From the NCBI RefSeq assembly GCF_900129765.1, contig NZ_FQWU01000006.1, forward strand, positions 124,001 through 188,000: a DNA stretch of 64,000 bases. The letters run 5' to 3'. Of the stretch, positions 8,414-16,906 are shown one piece after another (position 1 is the first letter of the stretch; the number at the start of each line of letters is the position of its first letter). The notes below the pieces were generated by a model. It was not told the origin of the DNA and ran no database searches. It was given only the letters and a program-made list of their open reading frames with translations. Made by a program: the position numbers and the translations under genes. Origin of the DNA: Massilia sp. CF038. GTDB lineage: Bacteria > Pseudomonadota > Gammaproteobacteria > Burkholderiales > Burkholderiaceae_D.

Positions 8414-9753
8414 GATGGACTCCTGTGTTCAAGCAGGCGCTGGATGACGTTGTGGGTGATGGTGGACAGGTGCGGGTCTTTGCCGCTGGCCAGGGCCTGC
8501 ACCCAGTCGGTGGTGCCGGCATTGAAGACGGTGCCGCCGGCCGTGAACACGCCCATGGTGGCCGCATGCAGGTCGCCCATCTCTGGGGCGCGCGGTGGGC
8601 GCTCTTGCCAGCGCGCGTCCAGCGCGCAGGCAGCCAGCGGCAGATAGCCTGGCGGCACCCCGCAGCGCGCTGCCGACGGTGCCAGCCTTGCCAGACCGCG
8701 CGCCGGGTCGAAGTGGGCCAGCGGCGCGCCGTCGCATTCGTAGCCGACCACGGGCGGCCAGGTATCGGCGCCCACCGTGTCGCCATGGCCCAGACCGGTT
8801 CCCGCAAACAGCCAGTGCGCCGGTTCGAGCACGGTATAGCCATGCGCGCCGCGCGGCCCATCCCACCAGCCGCCGCCGTGGCGGTAGCTGACGCCGGCCA
8901 GCGCCTCTTCGGGGCGATCGGGCCACCAGTGATCATGCGGCCCGTCGGGTCCGCCTTGATGGCAGACCATGGCCGCGCCCGCGTCCACCAGATGGATGCG
9001 CCACCAGCACAGATTGGCACTGAAGAAGGCGGCGTTGCCGCCGGCGGCGATAAAGCGTTCGACCCCGTCGCGCATGGCCGTGCTCCAGTACTCGTCGTGC
9101 CCTGCACTGATGAGCAAGCGGTAGGCCGTGCACAGGCCGGGATCGTCGTCGATGTCGAGATCGGTGCAAAAGTCGCAGGCATAGCCATGCCTGAGCAGCC
9201 AGGCGATGAAGCGCGCATCCCAGTGCGCAAAACTCTGGCGTGGTGAACTGCGGTCGTAATGGTCGGCAGCGCCGAAGGTGGGGCCGCCAATGCCGATGCC
9301 CGGCCGCTGGAACGACAGGCGCGCGCCTGGCGGGTCAAGCGAGCGGGGCGGCCTGTCGTAGTAGCAGCCGCCACCAGTGTGGTTGTAGGCGTTATAGGTT
9401 GCCAGTGGCAGCTTGTAGAGTAGCGCACTGCCGCCGCCGCGCACCACGAACAGAATGGCGCCGTGCTCTTGCGCCAGGTGCAGCGGCGCCGCCTTGCCAT
9501 CCTCGAGATGCGCCAGGTAGACGCCGCCCGGCCAGGAATGCGGTACCTTGAAGTGGTAGGCGGGCCATTCCCAGTCCAGCGCGGGATCGCGCATGGCATG
9601 CGGTGCGCCGGCGAGCCATGCCGACGTGGCCATTGGCACAAGGCGGCCAGCCCAGCGGTAGATGGCGACCCGGAAGCGCCCCGTGGCCGACACATGCAGG
9701 GCCAGCGCTTCGCCCGGCCAGACGCTGGCTTTGCCTGCGTAACCGAACATCAT
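8404..9753 (-). CDS. N,N-dimethylformamidase large-subunit-like protein
   Basis: A 449-residue protein related to the large (beta) subunit of N,N-dimethylformamidase, an amidohydrolase with a mononuclear iron held by two tyrosines and a carboxylate. The motif GHDEYW (His219, Glu221, Tyr222) matches the segment that supplies the carboxylate, and Tyr120/Tyr123 in LATYNAYNHTGG are candidate tyrosine ligands. The typical WDARFIAWLLRHGYACDFCTDLDID block is at about 178-202. No small subunit gene is next to it. It overlaps the carbamoyltransferase gene by four bases and the GT9 gene by ten. The context suggests action on an amide of a glycan or precursor rather than on free dimethylformamide; that is inference. 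Confidence 0.78.
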   Translation of the reverse strand: MMFGYAGKASVWPGEALALHVSATGRFRVAIYRWAGRLVPMATSAWLAGAPHAMRDPALDWEWPAYHFKVPHSWPGGVYLAHLEDGKAAPLHLAQEHGAILFVVRGGGSALLYKLPLATYNAYNHTGGGCYYDRPPRSLDPPGARLSFQRPGIGIGGPTFGAADHYDRSSPRQSFAHWDARFIAWLLRHGYACDFCTDLDIDDDPGLCTAYRLLISAGHDEYWSTAMRDGVERFIAAGGNAAFFSANLCWWRIHLVDAGAAMVCHQGGPDGPHDHWWPDRPEEALAGVSYRHGGGWWDGPRGAHGYTVLEPAHWLFAGTGLGHGDTVGADTWPPVVGYECDGAPLAHFDPARGLARLAPSAARCGVPPGYLPLAACALDARWQERPPRAPEMGDLHAATMGVFTAGGTVFNAGTTDWVQALASGKDPHLSTITHNVIQRLLEHRSPSCN

Positions 9754-11432
9754 GCGGGCCGATCCGACATGTGCGGTTTGCGGATCAGATATGGCGGCAT
9801 GACCAGCGCATCCATGGGCGTATGCCGGAACGTGTGCAGGGCTTCGGCTGCGGTTTCGACGATCGGTTCGTCCTTGCCGTTGAACGAGGTGTTGAGCAGG
9901 ACCGGAATGCCGCTGCGCTCGTAAAAGGTTTGCAGGAGCCCGCGCAGCAAGGGATCGTCGTGCGGGCCCACGGTTTGCAGGCGGGCACTGCAGTCGACGT
10001 GGGTGACGGCGGCGATGGCCCCGGCAGCGTCAGCCCGGACCGGTGCGGCAAATTGCATGAAGGGCGAGGCGGTGCTGATATCGAAATAGCGCTCCGCATG
10101 CTCGAGCAGGACCACCGGCGCCAGCGGCCGGAACCACTCGCGCTGCTTGACCTGGCTGTTGATGCGCTCGCGCATGGCGGCTGGACGTGGATCGGCCAGA
10201 ATGCTGCGGTGACCGAGCGCACGCGGACCGAATTCGCTGCGGCCCTGGAACAGACCGACGACCTGGCCGTCCTCGATCAGGTCGACAATGCGCGTGCGCA
10301 TTGCGGTTGCCTGGTCGAGGCAGTCGATGCGCAGATCGCGCGCCCCGGCCAGCACCAGATCAATGTCGGCCACGCTTTGTTCGGGGCCCAGGTAGTCGTG
10401 TTCCCAGCGGAAGTGGCAAGGCTGGCCGGCCACTTCGGTCAGACCATACACCGCACAGCCCAGCGCGGTGCCGGCGTCGCTCGGCGCCGGCGGAATGAAC
10501 AGGCGGCGAAAGCCGCTCTCGCGCAGCAAACGCTGGTTGGCCGAGCAGTTCAGTGCCGTGCCGCCGGCAAAGCACAGGTCTTCGGCGCCGCTTTCACGCT
10601 GCAGCCAGCGCGCTACCTTGACCAGCGCATCTTCAAAGGCGCGCTGACCGGCGGCGGCAAGGGCGGCAATGTCGGCAAAGCCGGTGGCGGCCTGCTCGGC
10701 GTAGCGGAAGCGGCCGCGCGCATGCAGCATGGACGTCCAGGCGGCGGGAATGGTGACCTGGCAGCCATCGACCTGCAGCGGCGGCAGCCCCAGTGCAGCG
10801 GGATTGCCATGCGGCGCCAGTCCCATGACCTTGCCCTCGTTGCCGTGGCCCGGGAAAATGGCCTGCGTGAGCAAGAAGTAGAACATGCCAAGACCGACCA
10901 GATGCTGGTCGTCCCGGTCCCACACTTGCTTGGCCAGGCAGTGCACGCGGGCGCGGTCGGCGTGGTAGAACGAAGCGACCTCGCACCAGTGGCCAGGGAC
11001 TGCACTGGCGCCGGTCCAATGTTCGGTGAGGGCGGACACCGCACTGCCCTGCCCGTCGACAATCATGACGGCGGCGCTGGCAAACGGCGATGGATGAAAC
11101 GCGCTGTAGACGTGGGCCAGGTGGTGCGAAATGCGGATGCGCTGCGATTGGCTGGCCATGCGCAGGGACGAGGCGATTTCCTGCTCGTAGACTGCCAGCT
11201 TGTCCTGCTCGGGGTCGGAGGAATAGCATTCGACCAGCACGTCGAGCGGCTGGTCCAGCCCGGGCAGGCGCGGCGCGTAGATGGCGGCCAGGTCGCCGGT
11301 GCGGCCCCAATGGTGTTTTTGGCGCGTCAGGCGCTCCTTCTGGATGGCCCAGGCGAGCTGGGAGCCGTGCATCAGGCAGATGCTGGCGTCTTGCGTGCGG
11401 TTGATTCCCAGTACCAGCGGTGCTGCATTCAT
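9750..11432 (-). CDS. carbamoyltransferase, NodU/CmcH family
   Basis: A 560-residue enzyme that would transfer a carbamoyl group from carbamoyl phosphate, by way of carbamoyl-AMP, to a hydroxyl of a sugar or natural product. The N-terminal half shows LGINRTQDASICL and the metal-site HHLAHVYSAF (His103, His104, His107) followed by VMIVDGQGS, as in the Kae1-like domain. The C-terminal domain has EFGPRALGHRSILADPR near residue 400 and NTSFNGKDEPIVETAAEAL. It is the first gene of the leftward set and overlaps the next by four bases. A carbamoylated glycan is the simplest product; the acceptor is unknown. Confidence 0.88.
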   Translation of the reverse strand: MNAAPLVLGINRTQDASICLMHGSQLAWAIQKERLTRQKHHWGRTGDLAAIYAPRLPGLDQPLDVLVECYSSDPEQDKLAVYEQEIASSLRMASQSQRIRISHHLAHVYSAFHPSPFASAAVMIVDGQGSAVSALTEHWTGASAVPGHWCEVASFYHADRARVHCLAKQVWDRDDQHLVGLGMFYFLLTQAIFPGHGNEGKVMGLAPHGNPAALGLPPLQVDGCQVTIPAAWTSMLHARGRFRYAEQAATGFADIAALAAAGQRAFEDALVKVARWLQRESGAEDLCFAGGTALNCSANQRLLRESGFRRLFIPPAPSDAGTALGCAVYGLTEVAGQPCHFRWEHDYLGPEQSVADIDLVLAGARDLRIDCLDQATAMRTRIVDLIEDGQVVGLFQGRSEFGPRALGHRSILADPRPAAMRERINSQVKQREWFRPLAPVVLLEHAERYFDISTASPFMQFAAPVRADAAGAIAAVTHVDCSARLQTVGPHDDPLLRGLLQTFYERSGIPVLLNTSFNGKDEPIVETAAEALHTFRHTPMDALVMPPYLIRKPHMSDRPA

Positions 11433-11547
11433 GCGCGTTCTCCCGTGTGTGCTTGTTTGAACCGCAACCCGTCAATTAGTTCAGTGCCTGCCAGCTGGCG
11501 CAAAGAACGGTATGATTCTCGAAGAACAATTTCCGAAAGGCCGCAGC

Positions 11548-12360
11548 ATGCTCGAGACGCCCGCCACATTCATTCCCCTGATGGCGCCGCAGGACGACCC
11601 CGACCCGCTCAATTTCGTGTTCCTGGCGGGACAGATGCTGGTGCGCACCGACGATCTTGCGCTGCCGCCCTCCGCGCTGCTGCCCGCACTGGGCGTCGAT
11701 GCGGCCCGGCTGTACCCGGTGGGCAGCCTTGCGGGACGCTATTGCCAGAGCACCTGGTGCGCGCGCGATACGCCCGCCCCGCCCGGCTATGAATGGCGCG
11801 GCATGCGCAGCCTGTTTGGCGCGCACGACGATGGCTTCATGGGTGTGGCCGGACGCGCCAGCCAGATTGCAGACTGGGCCCGCACGCACCAGTTCTGCGG
11901 CGTTTGCGCCACCCCGATGGCGATGCTGCAGGGCGAGCGCTGCTTCAAGTGTCCGGCCTGCGGCATGATGGCGTATCCGCGCATTTCACCCGCCATGATG
12001 GTATTGATCCGCAAGGGCGACAGCGTGTTGCTGGCGATGCACACGGCATCGGCAGCCAAGCGTTTCACGCCTCTGGCCGGCTTTCTGGAAGCAGGTGAAT
12101 CGATCGAAGAAGCGGTCCACCGCGAAGTGTTCGAGGAAGTCGGGTTGCGCGTGCACAATCTGACGTATTTTGCCAGCCAGTCCTGGCCTTTCCCTCATTC
12201 CCTGATGATTGCCTTTACTGCCGATTATCTGGACGGCGACATCCGCATCGACAAGAACGAATTGTCCGAGGCGCGTTGGTTCGGTCCAGGCGATGCATGG
12301 CCCGAGAAGGTGCCCCACATTTCCATTTCAAGCATCCTGGTGGACGCGCACCGGCCTTGA
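11548..12360 (+). CDS. nudC: NAD(+) diphosphatase NudC
   Basis: Nudix hydrolase that splits NADH/NAD to NMN and AMP and can decap NAD-capped RNA. The zinc ribbon is CGVCATP...CFKCPACG, the Nudix box is GFLEAGESIEEAVHREVFEEVGL-type (G-x5-E-x7-REVxEExG), and the NudC signature SQSWPFPHSLM follows it. The ATG at 11548 is chosen because GAAAGG lies just upstream; an ATG at 11512 would add twelve residues. The gene is monocistronic and divergent from the carbamoyltransferase gene. Length (270) fits the family. Confidence 0.93.
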   Translation: MLETPATFIPLMAPQDDPDPLNFVFLAGQMLVRTDDLALPPSALLPALGVDAARLYPVGSLAGRYCQSTWCARDTPAPPGYEWRGMRSLFGAHDDGFMGVAGRASQIADWARTHQFCGVCATPMAMLQGERCFKCPACGMMAYPRISPAMMVLIRKGDSVLLAMHTASAAKRFTPLAGFLEAGESIEEAVHREVFEEVGLRVHNLTYFASQSWPFPHSLMIAFTADYLDGDIRIDKNELSEARWFGPGDAWPEKVPHISISSILVDAHRP

Positions 12361-12364
12361 GGGT

Positions 12365-13156
12365 TCAAGGTTTGGCGCTGTGGTCGCGCAGCTGCATGGT
12401 GCGCTTCATGAGGTTGAACCAGAACGGGGCGCCGAACAGGGCGGTCGCGGCGGTAATCAGCCAGCCGGCCAGTTGGATTACGAAGGCCTGGTCCCAGCGT
12501 GGCGGAAACGTATGCCAGCCAATGGGCAGCTGGAACAAGGCATCGATGGTGGCCGCGTTCATGGTGTCGGGTACGGCCGCCAGTTGTGCGGTCAGTGCTG
12601 GATGCTGCCACAGTGAACGAAACAGGTGAATGCTGTCGATGTTGAACAATACCGCCAGCAACAGCGATAGCAGCAGGCTGATGGCCATCGAGCGCCGTTT
12701 GTAGGACACCGAGACACGTTCCATGGCACTGTCGAACCACAGCGCGATGTCGATTTCCATGCCGGCCGCGTCGCCGGCGGCGCGCTCGTAGATGCCTTGC
12801 AAGGCGCGCCGCAGCTGGGGGTCGTCGAGCGTATCGATTTGCTGTTTCAGATGCGCTATGGCGCCTGGCACTGTCTGTAATGTTTCGATCAGGGCAATGG
12901 CGAAATTGCGGGGCGCGATATAAGAAGGGAGGCTGTCGCCGATGCGCGGACTGACCAGCGCGTGCCCGTACACGGCGCGTGCCAGCGCATTGAAGTTGGG
13001 GTCGCCCAGCATGGATTTGATGCCGGACAAAAGCGTGCGCGCACGCAAGCGCAACAAGGAAGCCAGTGCTTCCTGGACCGTGCTGACAATCAGGGCCACC
13101 GAGGCGTAGCAAAAAGTCAGGCCGGCTGCAACTTCAAGGACGGTACTGCCAAACAT
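12365..13156 (-). CDS. uncharacterised membrane protein with three hydrophobic segments
   Basis: A 263-residue protein with an N-terminal hydrophobic segment (about 5-30), a long soluble helical region, a second segment (SLLLSLLLAVLF, about 160-175) and a third near the C-terminus (AFVIQLAGWLITAATALFGAPFWF). A short basic tail (RTMQLRDHSAKP) ends it. I do not recognise the family; similar proteins occur as uncharacterised membrane proteins in Burkholderiales. It converges with nudC with only four bases between the stops, so no terminator fits there. Confidence 0.7.
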   Translation of the reverse strand: MFGSTVLEVAAGLTFCYASVALIVSTVQEALASLLRLRARTLLSGIKSMLGDPNFNALARAVYGHALVSPRIGDSLPSYIAPRNFAIALIETLQTVPGAIAHLKQQIDTLDDPQLRRALQGIYERAAGDAAGMEIDIALWFDSAMERVSVSYKRRSMAISLLLSLLLAVLFNIDSIHLFRSLWQHPALTAQLAAVPDTMNAATIDALFQLPIGWHTFPPRWDQAFVIQLAGWLITAATALFGAPFWFNLMKRTMQLRDHSAKP

Positions 13157-13234
13157 GGCGCTCTCCCGCTGGCGAACAGATGGTCTACGCTAACGGAGAG
13201 TGCCGTTTGATGCGTCCGCCTGTATCAAGCCGGC

Positions 13235-14968
13235 TCAGCGTTTGAGGAGGCCGCGGATGGTTTTTTTGAGCTTGTCGCGCGCTTTCTGGCTGACCGCCGC
13301 ACCCGACCCGGCCTGGGGCTCGACCTGCCATGCCAGCGCCGTCCATGGGCCACTTAGCCGGATCGGCATGCTCAGTCCCGTTGCCTTGAGGGTTGCGGCA
13401 AAGGTGTAGTCAAGTTGCTCACGCGCCAGGTCGATGTCGCCGGCACCGGCCACGCTGATCAGCGCCGTTTCGCCTGCCAGATCGGCATTGTGGGCCACGC
13501 CGTTGGCAATCGTGAAGCTGGCGTTCAAGAACCCAAAGCTGCTGCGCTCATGCGCGCTGGCCATGCCATGTGCCTGTGGTCCGTCTGCCAGGATCGCGGG
13601 GACATCGATGCCGTGCACACTGGCATCTTTCAGACGTAGTGCGGCGCTGCCCGCCAGCGCCTGGCGCATTTGCGCCGTGCTCGAGCCTTCCATGTTGACG
13701 TCAATCAGGACATCACCGCGGCCATCCACCGGTGCCTTGCCCATCAAATCGCGCAGAAGCGCACCCAGGCGCACGCCGGTCAGGGTTTGCACGACGGTGA
13801 TGTGCGGCATGCTGGCGCTGCGCGAAAAATCGAGCATGACACTACCGCTGCCACTGCCTTCGTACAGCTTGGCCACCACCGGTTCGAGCATCAGCTTGCC
13901 GGGCACGGAACGCAGCGCGGCGCGCACATTGCTGGCGTGTAGTGTTCCCACTTGCAATTGCCCGACATGAATACCGCCGCTGGCGCGCAGGTTGGCCAGC
14001 GGCGACAAATCAAAGGCATCGCCCGGTGCGGGCGGGGTGGGATCGTTGGGCAGCACATCGGGCACCAGCCGGTCCTGATAGCGGCCCAGGTCGAGCTTGT
14101 CGACATGCAAGGTCAAATGGTAGGCACCTGCGCGCAGGCCGGTTTTGACGTCGAACGCGCTGTCATCGAAGCGGCCTTTGAGATCGGCGGCAAATTCATC
14201 GCGCTCCAGGTCCAGCGCCATCTGGCCACCGAGCTTGACCTTGGCGTTCTTGAGCGACAAATCCAGATTCGCATCAAGCTCGGAAAACGCCACCCGGCGC
14301 AGCGCCGGGTCCGGCACAAACTTGCCGGTCAGGGTGAGCGCGGTCTGCATGGCCGGCTTGTTGATGCGAATGTTGGCGGACATGGCAAGACGGCTGGCCA
14401 CCCCCGGCGCGATGGCGCCGGAATCGATATTCAGGTGGGAAATGTCGAGCGTGCGGCCGGTCTTGCGGTCGTCAAACAGCAGACGCGCGTTGTCGAACCG
14501 GATGCTGTCGATGGCCAGGCCGATGCCGCCCGGGGCTGCCTGCGGGGCCGCCGCGCGCGTGCCGCGGCCGGAGGTGAGGTCGCCGGTATTCATGCTGCCG
14601 TCGGCATGGCGCACGACGCTGGCCCGCATACCGCGCACGTCCACCCGGTCGATCACGACCTTTTGTTCCAGCAGCAAGGGCAACCACGCCACGGAAAAGC
14701 GGGCACTGTCGATGGCGGCGAACTCGCCAGCACCGCCGCGTTCAGACAGCGTGACCCGCCCCAGGTTGGCACCCAGGCGCGGCGCAAGGATCAGCGTGAT
14801 GTTGCCGGGAATGGACAAGGTACGCTGATGCTGTTGCTGCACCAATTGGACAATCTGGGTCTTGTAATCGTTCGGATTGAAGCAGGCTCGGAAAATGGCC
14901 GCCGCAGCCAGCAAAACGAGCAGCAACATGCCTGCCGTGAGCGCGGCGAACTTCAAATATCGGGCCAT
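13235..14968 (-). CDS. AsmA family protein
   Basis: A 577-residue inner-membrane-anchored periplasmic protein of the AsmA group, thought to move phospholipid between membranes as a beta-groove bridge. One N-terminal membrane segment (FAALTAGMLLLVLLAAAAIF) is followed by the family's NPNDYKTQIVQLVQQQHQRTL and long beta-rich repeats. The C-terminal AsmA domain shows GRGDVLIDVNMEGSS and DYTFAATLKATG. The ATG at 14968 (MARYLKF) is preferred to the ORF's upstream start because it places the basic residues directly before the membrane segment. It ends in a basic motif (KKTIRGLLKR). Confidence 0.88.
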   Translation of the reverse strand: MARYLKFAALTAGMLLLVLLAAAAIFRACFNPNDYKTQIVQLVQQQHQRTLSIPGNITLILAPRLGANLGRVTLSERGGAGEFAAIDSARFSVAWLPLLLEQKVVIDRVDVRGMRASVVRHADGSMNTGDLTSGRGTRAAAPQAAPGGIGLAIDSIRFDNARLLFDDRKTGRTLDISHLNIDSGAIAPGVASRLAMSANIRINKPAMQTALTLTGKFVPDPALRRVAFSELDANLDLSLKNAKVKLGGQMALDLERDEFAADLKGRFDDSAFDVKTGLRAGAYHLTLHVDKLDLGRYQDRLVPDVLPNDPTPPAPGDAFDLSPLANLRASGGIHVGQLQVGTLHASNVRAALRSVPGKLMLEPVVAKLYEGSGSGSVMLDFSRSASMPHITVVQTLTGVRLGALLRDLMGKAPVDGRGDVLIDVNMEGSSTAQMRQALAGSAALRLKDASVHGIDVPAILADGPQAHGMASAHERSSFGFLNASFTIANGVAHNADLAGETALISVAGAGDIDLAREQLDYTFAATLKATGLSMPIRLSGPWTALAWQVEPQAGSGAAVSQKARDKLKKTIRGLLKR

Positions 14969-15132
14969 GACAAGCTTGAGCGTGGGAACGACGCCGAGTG
15001 TAGCACCGTACTTCCGTGCCACCAGGAAAAGAGTCACTGGCTGTGGCGGCAATGCCAAAAAGCGTGGTAAGAATGCTTTAAAGTAACATTTACTATATAC
15101 TAAGCCCTATGCAATTTGAACAGGCTTTACCC

Positions 15133-15162
15133 ATGAGCAACATCTACCCGAGCGCCCGATGA
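15133..15162 (+). other. nine-codon upstream ORF overlapping the thioredoxin-like gene start
   Basis: ATG at 15133 opens MSNIYPSAR and its TGA (15160-15162) overlaps the ATG of the next gene (15159) as ATGA. The thioredoxin-like gene has no clear Shine-Dalgarno of its own, so translation could be handed over from this mini-ORF. It is seen in sequence; expression is unproven. Confidence 0.35.
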
Positions 15163-16526
15163 GCGTCAACTGGCATCAAGGCGGCGCCGACGCGGCGTTT
15201 TCGGCCGCGGCCGCGCGCGGCCTGCCGTTGTTCCTGTACTGGGGAGCGGGATGGTGCCCACCTTGCAACCGGATCAGGGCGTCCGTGTTCGAGCGGCCCG
15301 ATTTTATTGCTCTGAACGATGCCATGGTGGCACTGCACATCGATGGCGACAGCCCCGGCGCCCAGCGCCTGGCCGCGCGTTTTCAGGTGCGCAGCTACCC
15401 CACTCTGATCGTCTATCAGCCCGATGGCGCTGAAATCACCCGTTTGCCGTGCGAAGTGGACGGCGCGCGTTTCGTCGAGCTGCTCAGGCTGTCGCTGGAA
15501 AGCCGCGTTCGTGCTGCCGATGCGCTGGACGCAGCGCTGTCCGCTCAGCAGGATGTGACGGACGCGGCCTGGCAGCTGCTGGGTTTCTATGCCTGGGATA
15601 CCGATGAAAACCAGCTGCTTCGGGGCCGCGATCTGCCGTCCACGCTGGCCAGCCTGGCGCTTGCCTGCCCGGTGCCGGAAGCGGCGCTGCGCCTGCAATG
15701 GCATGCCTTGCACGCAGCCGCGACCGCAGGCAAGGGCGGGCTTGACCAGCGCGCGGCCGTCAAGCGGCTTGAAGAAACGCTGATCGATGCACGCACCGTG
15801 CGCGCCCAGATGGATATGGTGAGCCATCATGCGATCGATTTCATCCGTCACCTGACAGTGCCGCAGTCGGCCACCCGGCTGCACTTGATTGCCTGCTGGT
15901 CCAACGCGCTGGCGCAGCTTGAAACCGATCCCAGCCTGACAATGGCCGACCAACTGGCGGCGCTGCGCACGCGGGTGCGCATTGCCCGTCTGGGGGTGCC
16001 CATGGCCGATATGGAACGCGTGGTGCGCGCGCGTGTGGCCCAGGCTGTGCTGGCAGTCAGCGCGCCGGCCATGCGGCATCAGATCATCAACACGGCAGCC
16101 GGCATGCTGTCCGACGCCGGCCTGCTGGACGAGGCCGAACAACTGCTGCGCGCCGAGCTGGTGCGCTCGCACGCTCCGTACTACTTCATGCATAACCTGG
16201 CGACCATCGCCAAGAAGCGCGGTGATGCAGCCAGCGCCGTGGCCTGGTACGAGCAAGCCTGGGACAGCGCGCAGGGAGCGGCCACGCGCCTGCAGTGGGG
16301 CGCCACCTACCTGCAGGCGCTGATCGATTTCGCGCCGCACGAAGTGCCCCGGATTGACCGCTTTGCCAGCCGCATGCTGGAAGAGCTGGGCACCATGGGC
16401 GATGCCGCGTGCCAGCGCAACCGCAGCCAGCTCGACCGGATCGACAGCAAGCTCGCGCTCTGGCATGGCGCCAGCGCGCCTGCCGCCGCCCTGCGTGCCG
16501 CCGTGGGCAATGCCGTGACGAATTAG
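15159..16526 (+). CDS. cytoplasmic thioredoxin-fold protein with helical-repeat C-terminus
   Basis: A 455-residue protein. Residues 1-110 form a thioredoxin fold with the active site WCPPC (Cys33, Cys36) and the cis-proline region SYPTLIVY. The remaining about 340 residues are helical, with TPR-like stretches such as AGMLSDAGLLDEAEQLLRAEL and NLATIAKKRGDAASAVAWYEQAW. There is no signal peptide, so it should act in the cytoplasm, perhaps as a thiol-dependent chaperone or reductase that recognises partners through the helical part. The start at 15159 overlaps a small upstream ORF. Confidence 0.8.
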   Translation: MSVNWHQGGADAAFSAAAARGLPLFLYWGAGWCPPCNRIRASVFERPDFIALNDAMVALHIDGDSPGAQRLAARFQVRSYPTLIVYQPDGAEITRLPCEVDGARFVELLRLSLESRVRAADALDAALSAQQDVTDAAWQLLGFYAWDTDENQLLRGRDLPSTLASLALACPVPEAALRLQWHALHAAATAGKGGLDQRAAVKRLEETLIDARTVRAQMDMVSHHAIDFIRHLTVPQSATRLHLIACWSNALAQLETDPSLTMADQLAALRTRVRIARLGVPMADMERVVRARVAQAVLAVSAPAMRHQIINTAAGMLSDAGLLDEAEQLLRAELVRSHAPYYFMHNLATIAKKRGDAASAVAWYEQAWDSAQGAATRLQWGATYLQALIDFAPHEVPRIDRFASRMLEELGTMGDAACQRNRSQLDRIDSKLALWHGASAPAAALRAAVGNAVTN

Positions 16527-16582
16527 CGCGGTCGAGGGAACCTGTTCCAGATCCTGCCCTCCAATGGATTTTGGGGCAGACC

Positions 16583-16906
16583 ATGGCACGAACCGCGTAT
16601 CCCAGCGATATTTCGCGAGAAGAATTCGAAACCATCCGGCCCATGCTGGAAGCGGCGCGCCGGCGTACGCGGCCACGCAAACACGATCTGTACGACGTGT
16701 TTTGCGCGGTGCTGTACTTTATCGCTGCCGGCAGCGCCTGGCGCAGCTTGCCCCACGAGTTCCCGCCCTGGCGCACGGTGCACGAATACTTTACCCAATG
16801 GACCAGTTCCCGTGGCGGCAAGACCACGCTGCTGGAAGAAGTCCTGCGCCAGCTGGGCCGCTATGAGGCCGTCGAGCGCCTGCAGTTGCTGATGCAGCCG
16901 CGTTAG
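16583..16906 (+). mobile_element. solitary N-terminal domain of an IS5-type transposase (DUF4096)
   Basis: A 107-residue ORF beginning MARTAYPSDISREEFETI and containing RKHDLYDVFCAVLYFIAAGSAWRSLPHEFPPWRTVHEYF, the N-terminal DUF4096 region of IS5/IS427 transposases. The DDE catalytic domain that should follow is absent: the frame ends with YEAVERLQLLMQPR and its stop overlaps the end of the convergent lysR gene. No terminal inverted repeats are obvious, though GGAAC-CT-GTTCC lies upstream at about 16538. It is either an IS remnant or a retained small DNA-binding protein. Confidence 0.75.

Noticed and set aside
9603-11792. 729-codon + strand open frame
   Set aside because: It runs antisense to the carbamoyltransferase and into nudC. 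Its translation is Arg/Ala/Gln-rich with no domain features, a GC-rich shadow frame.
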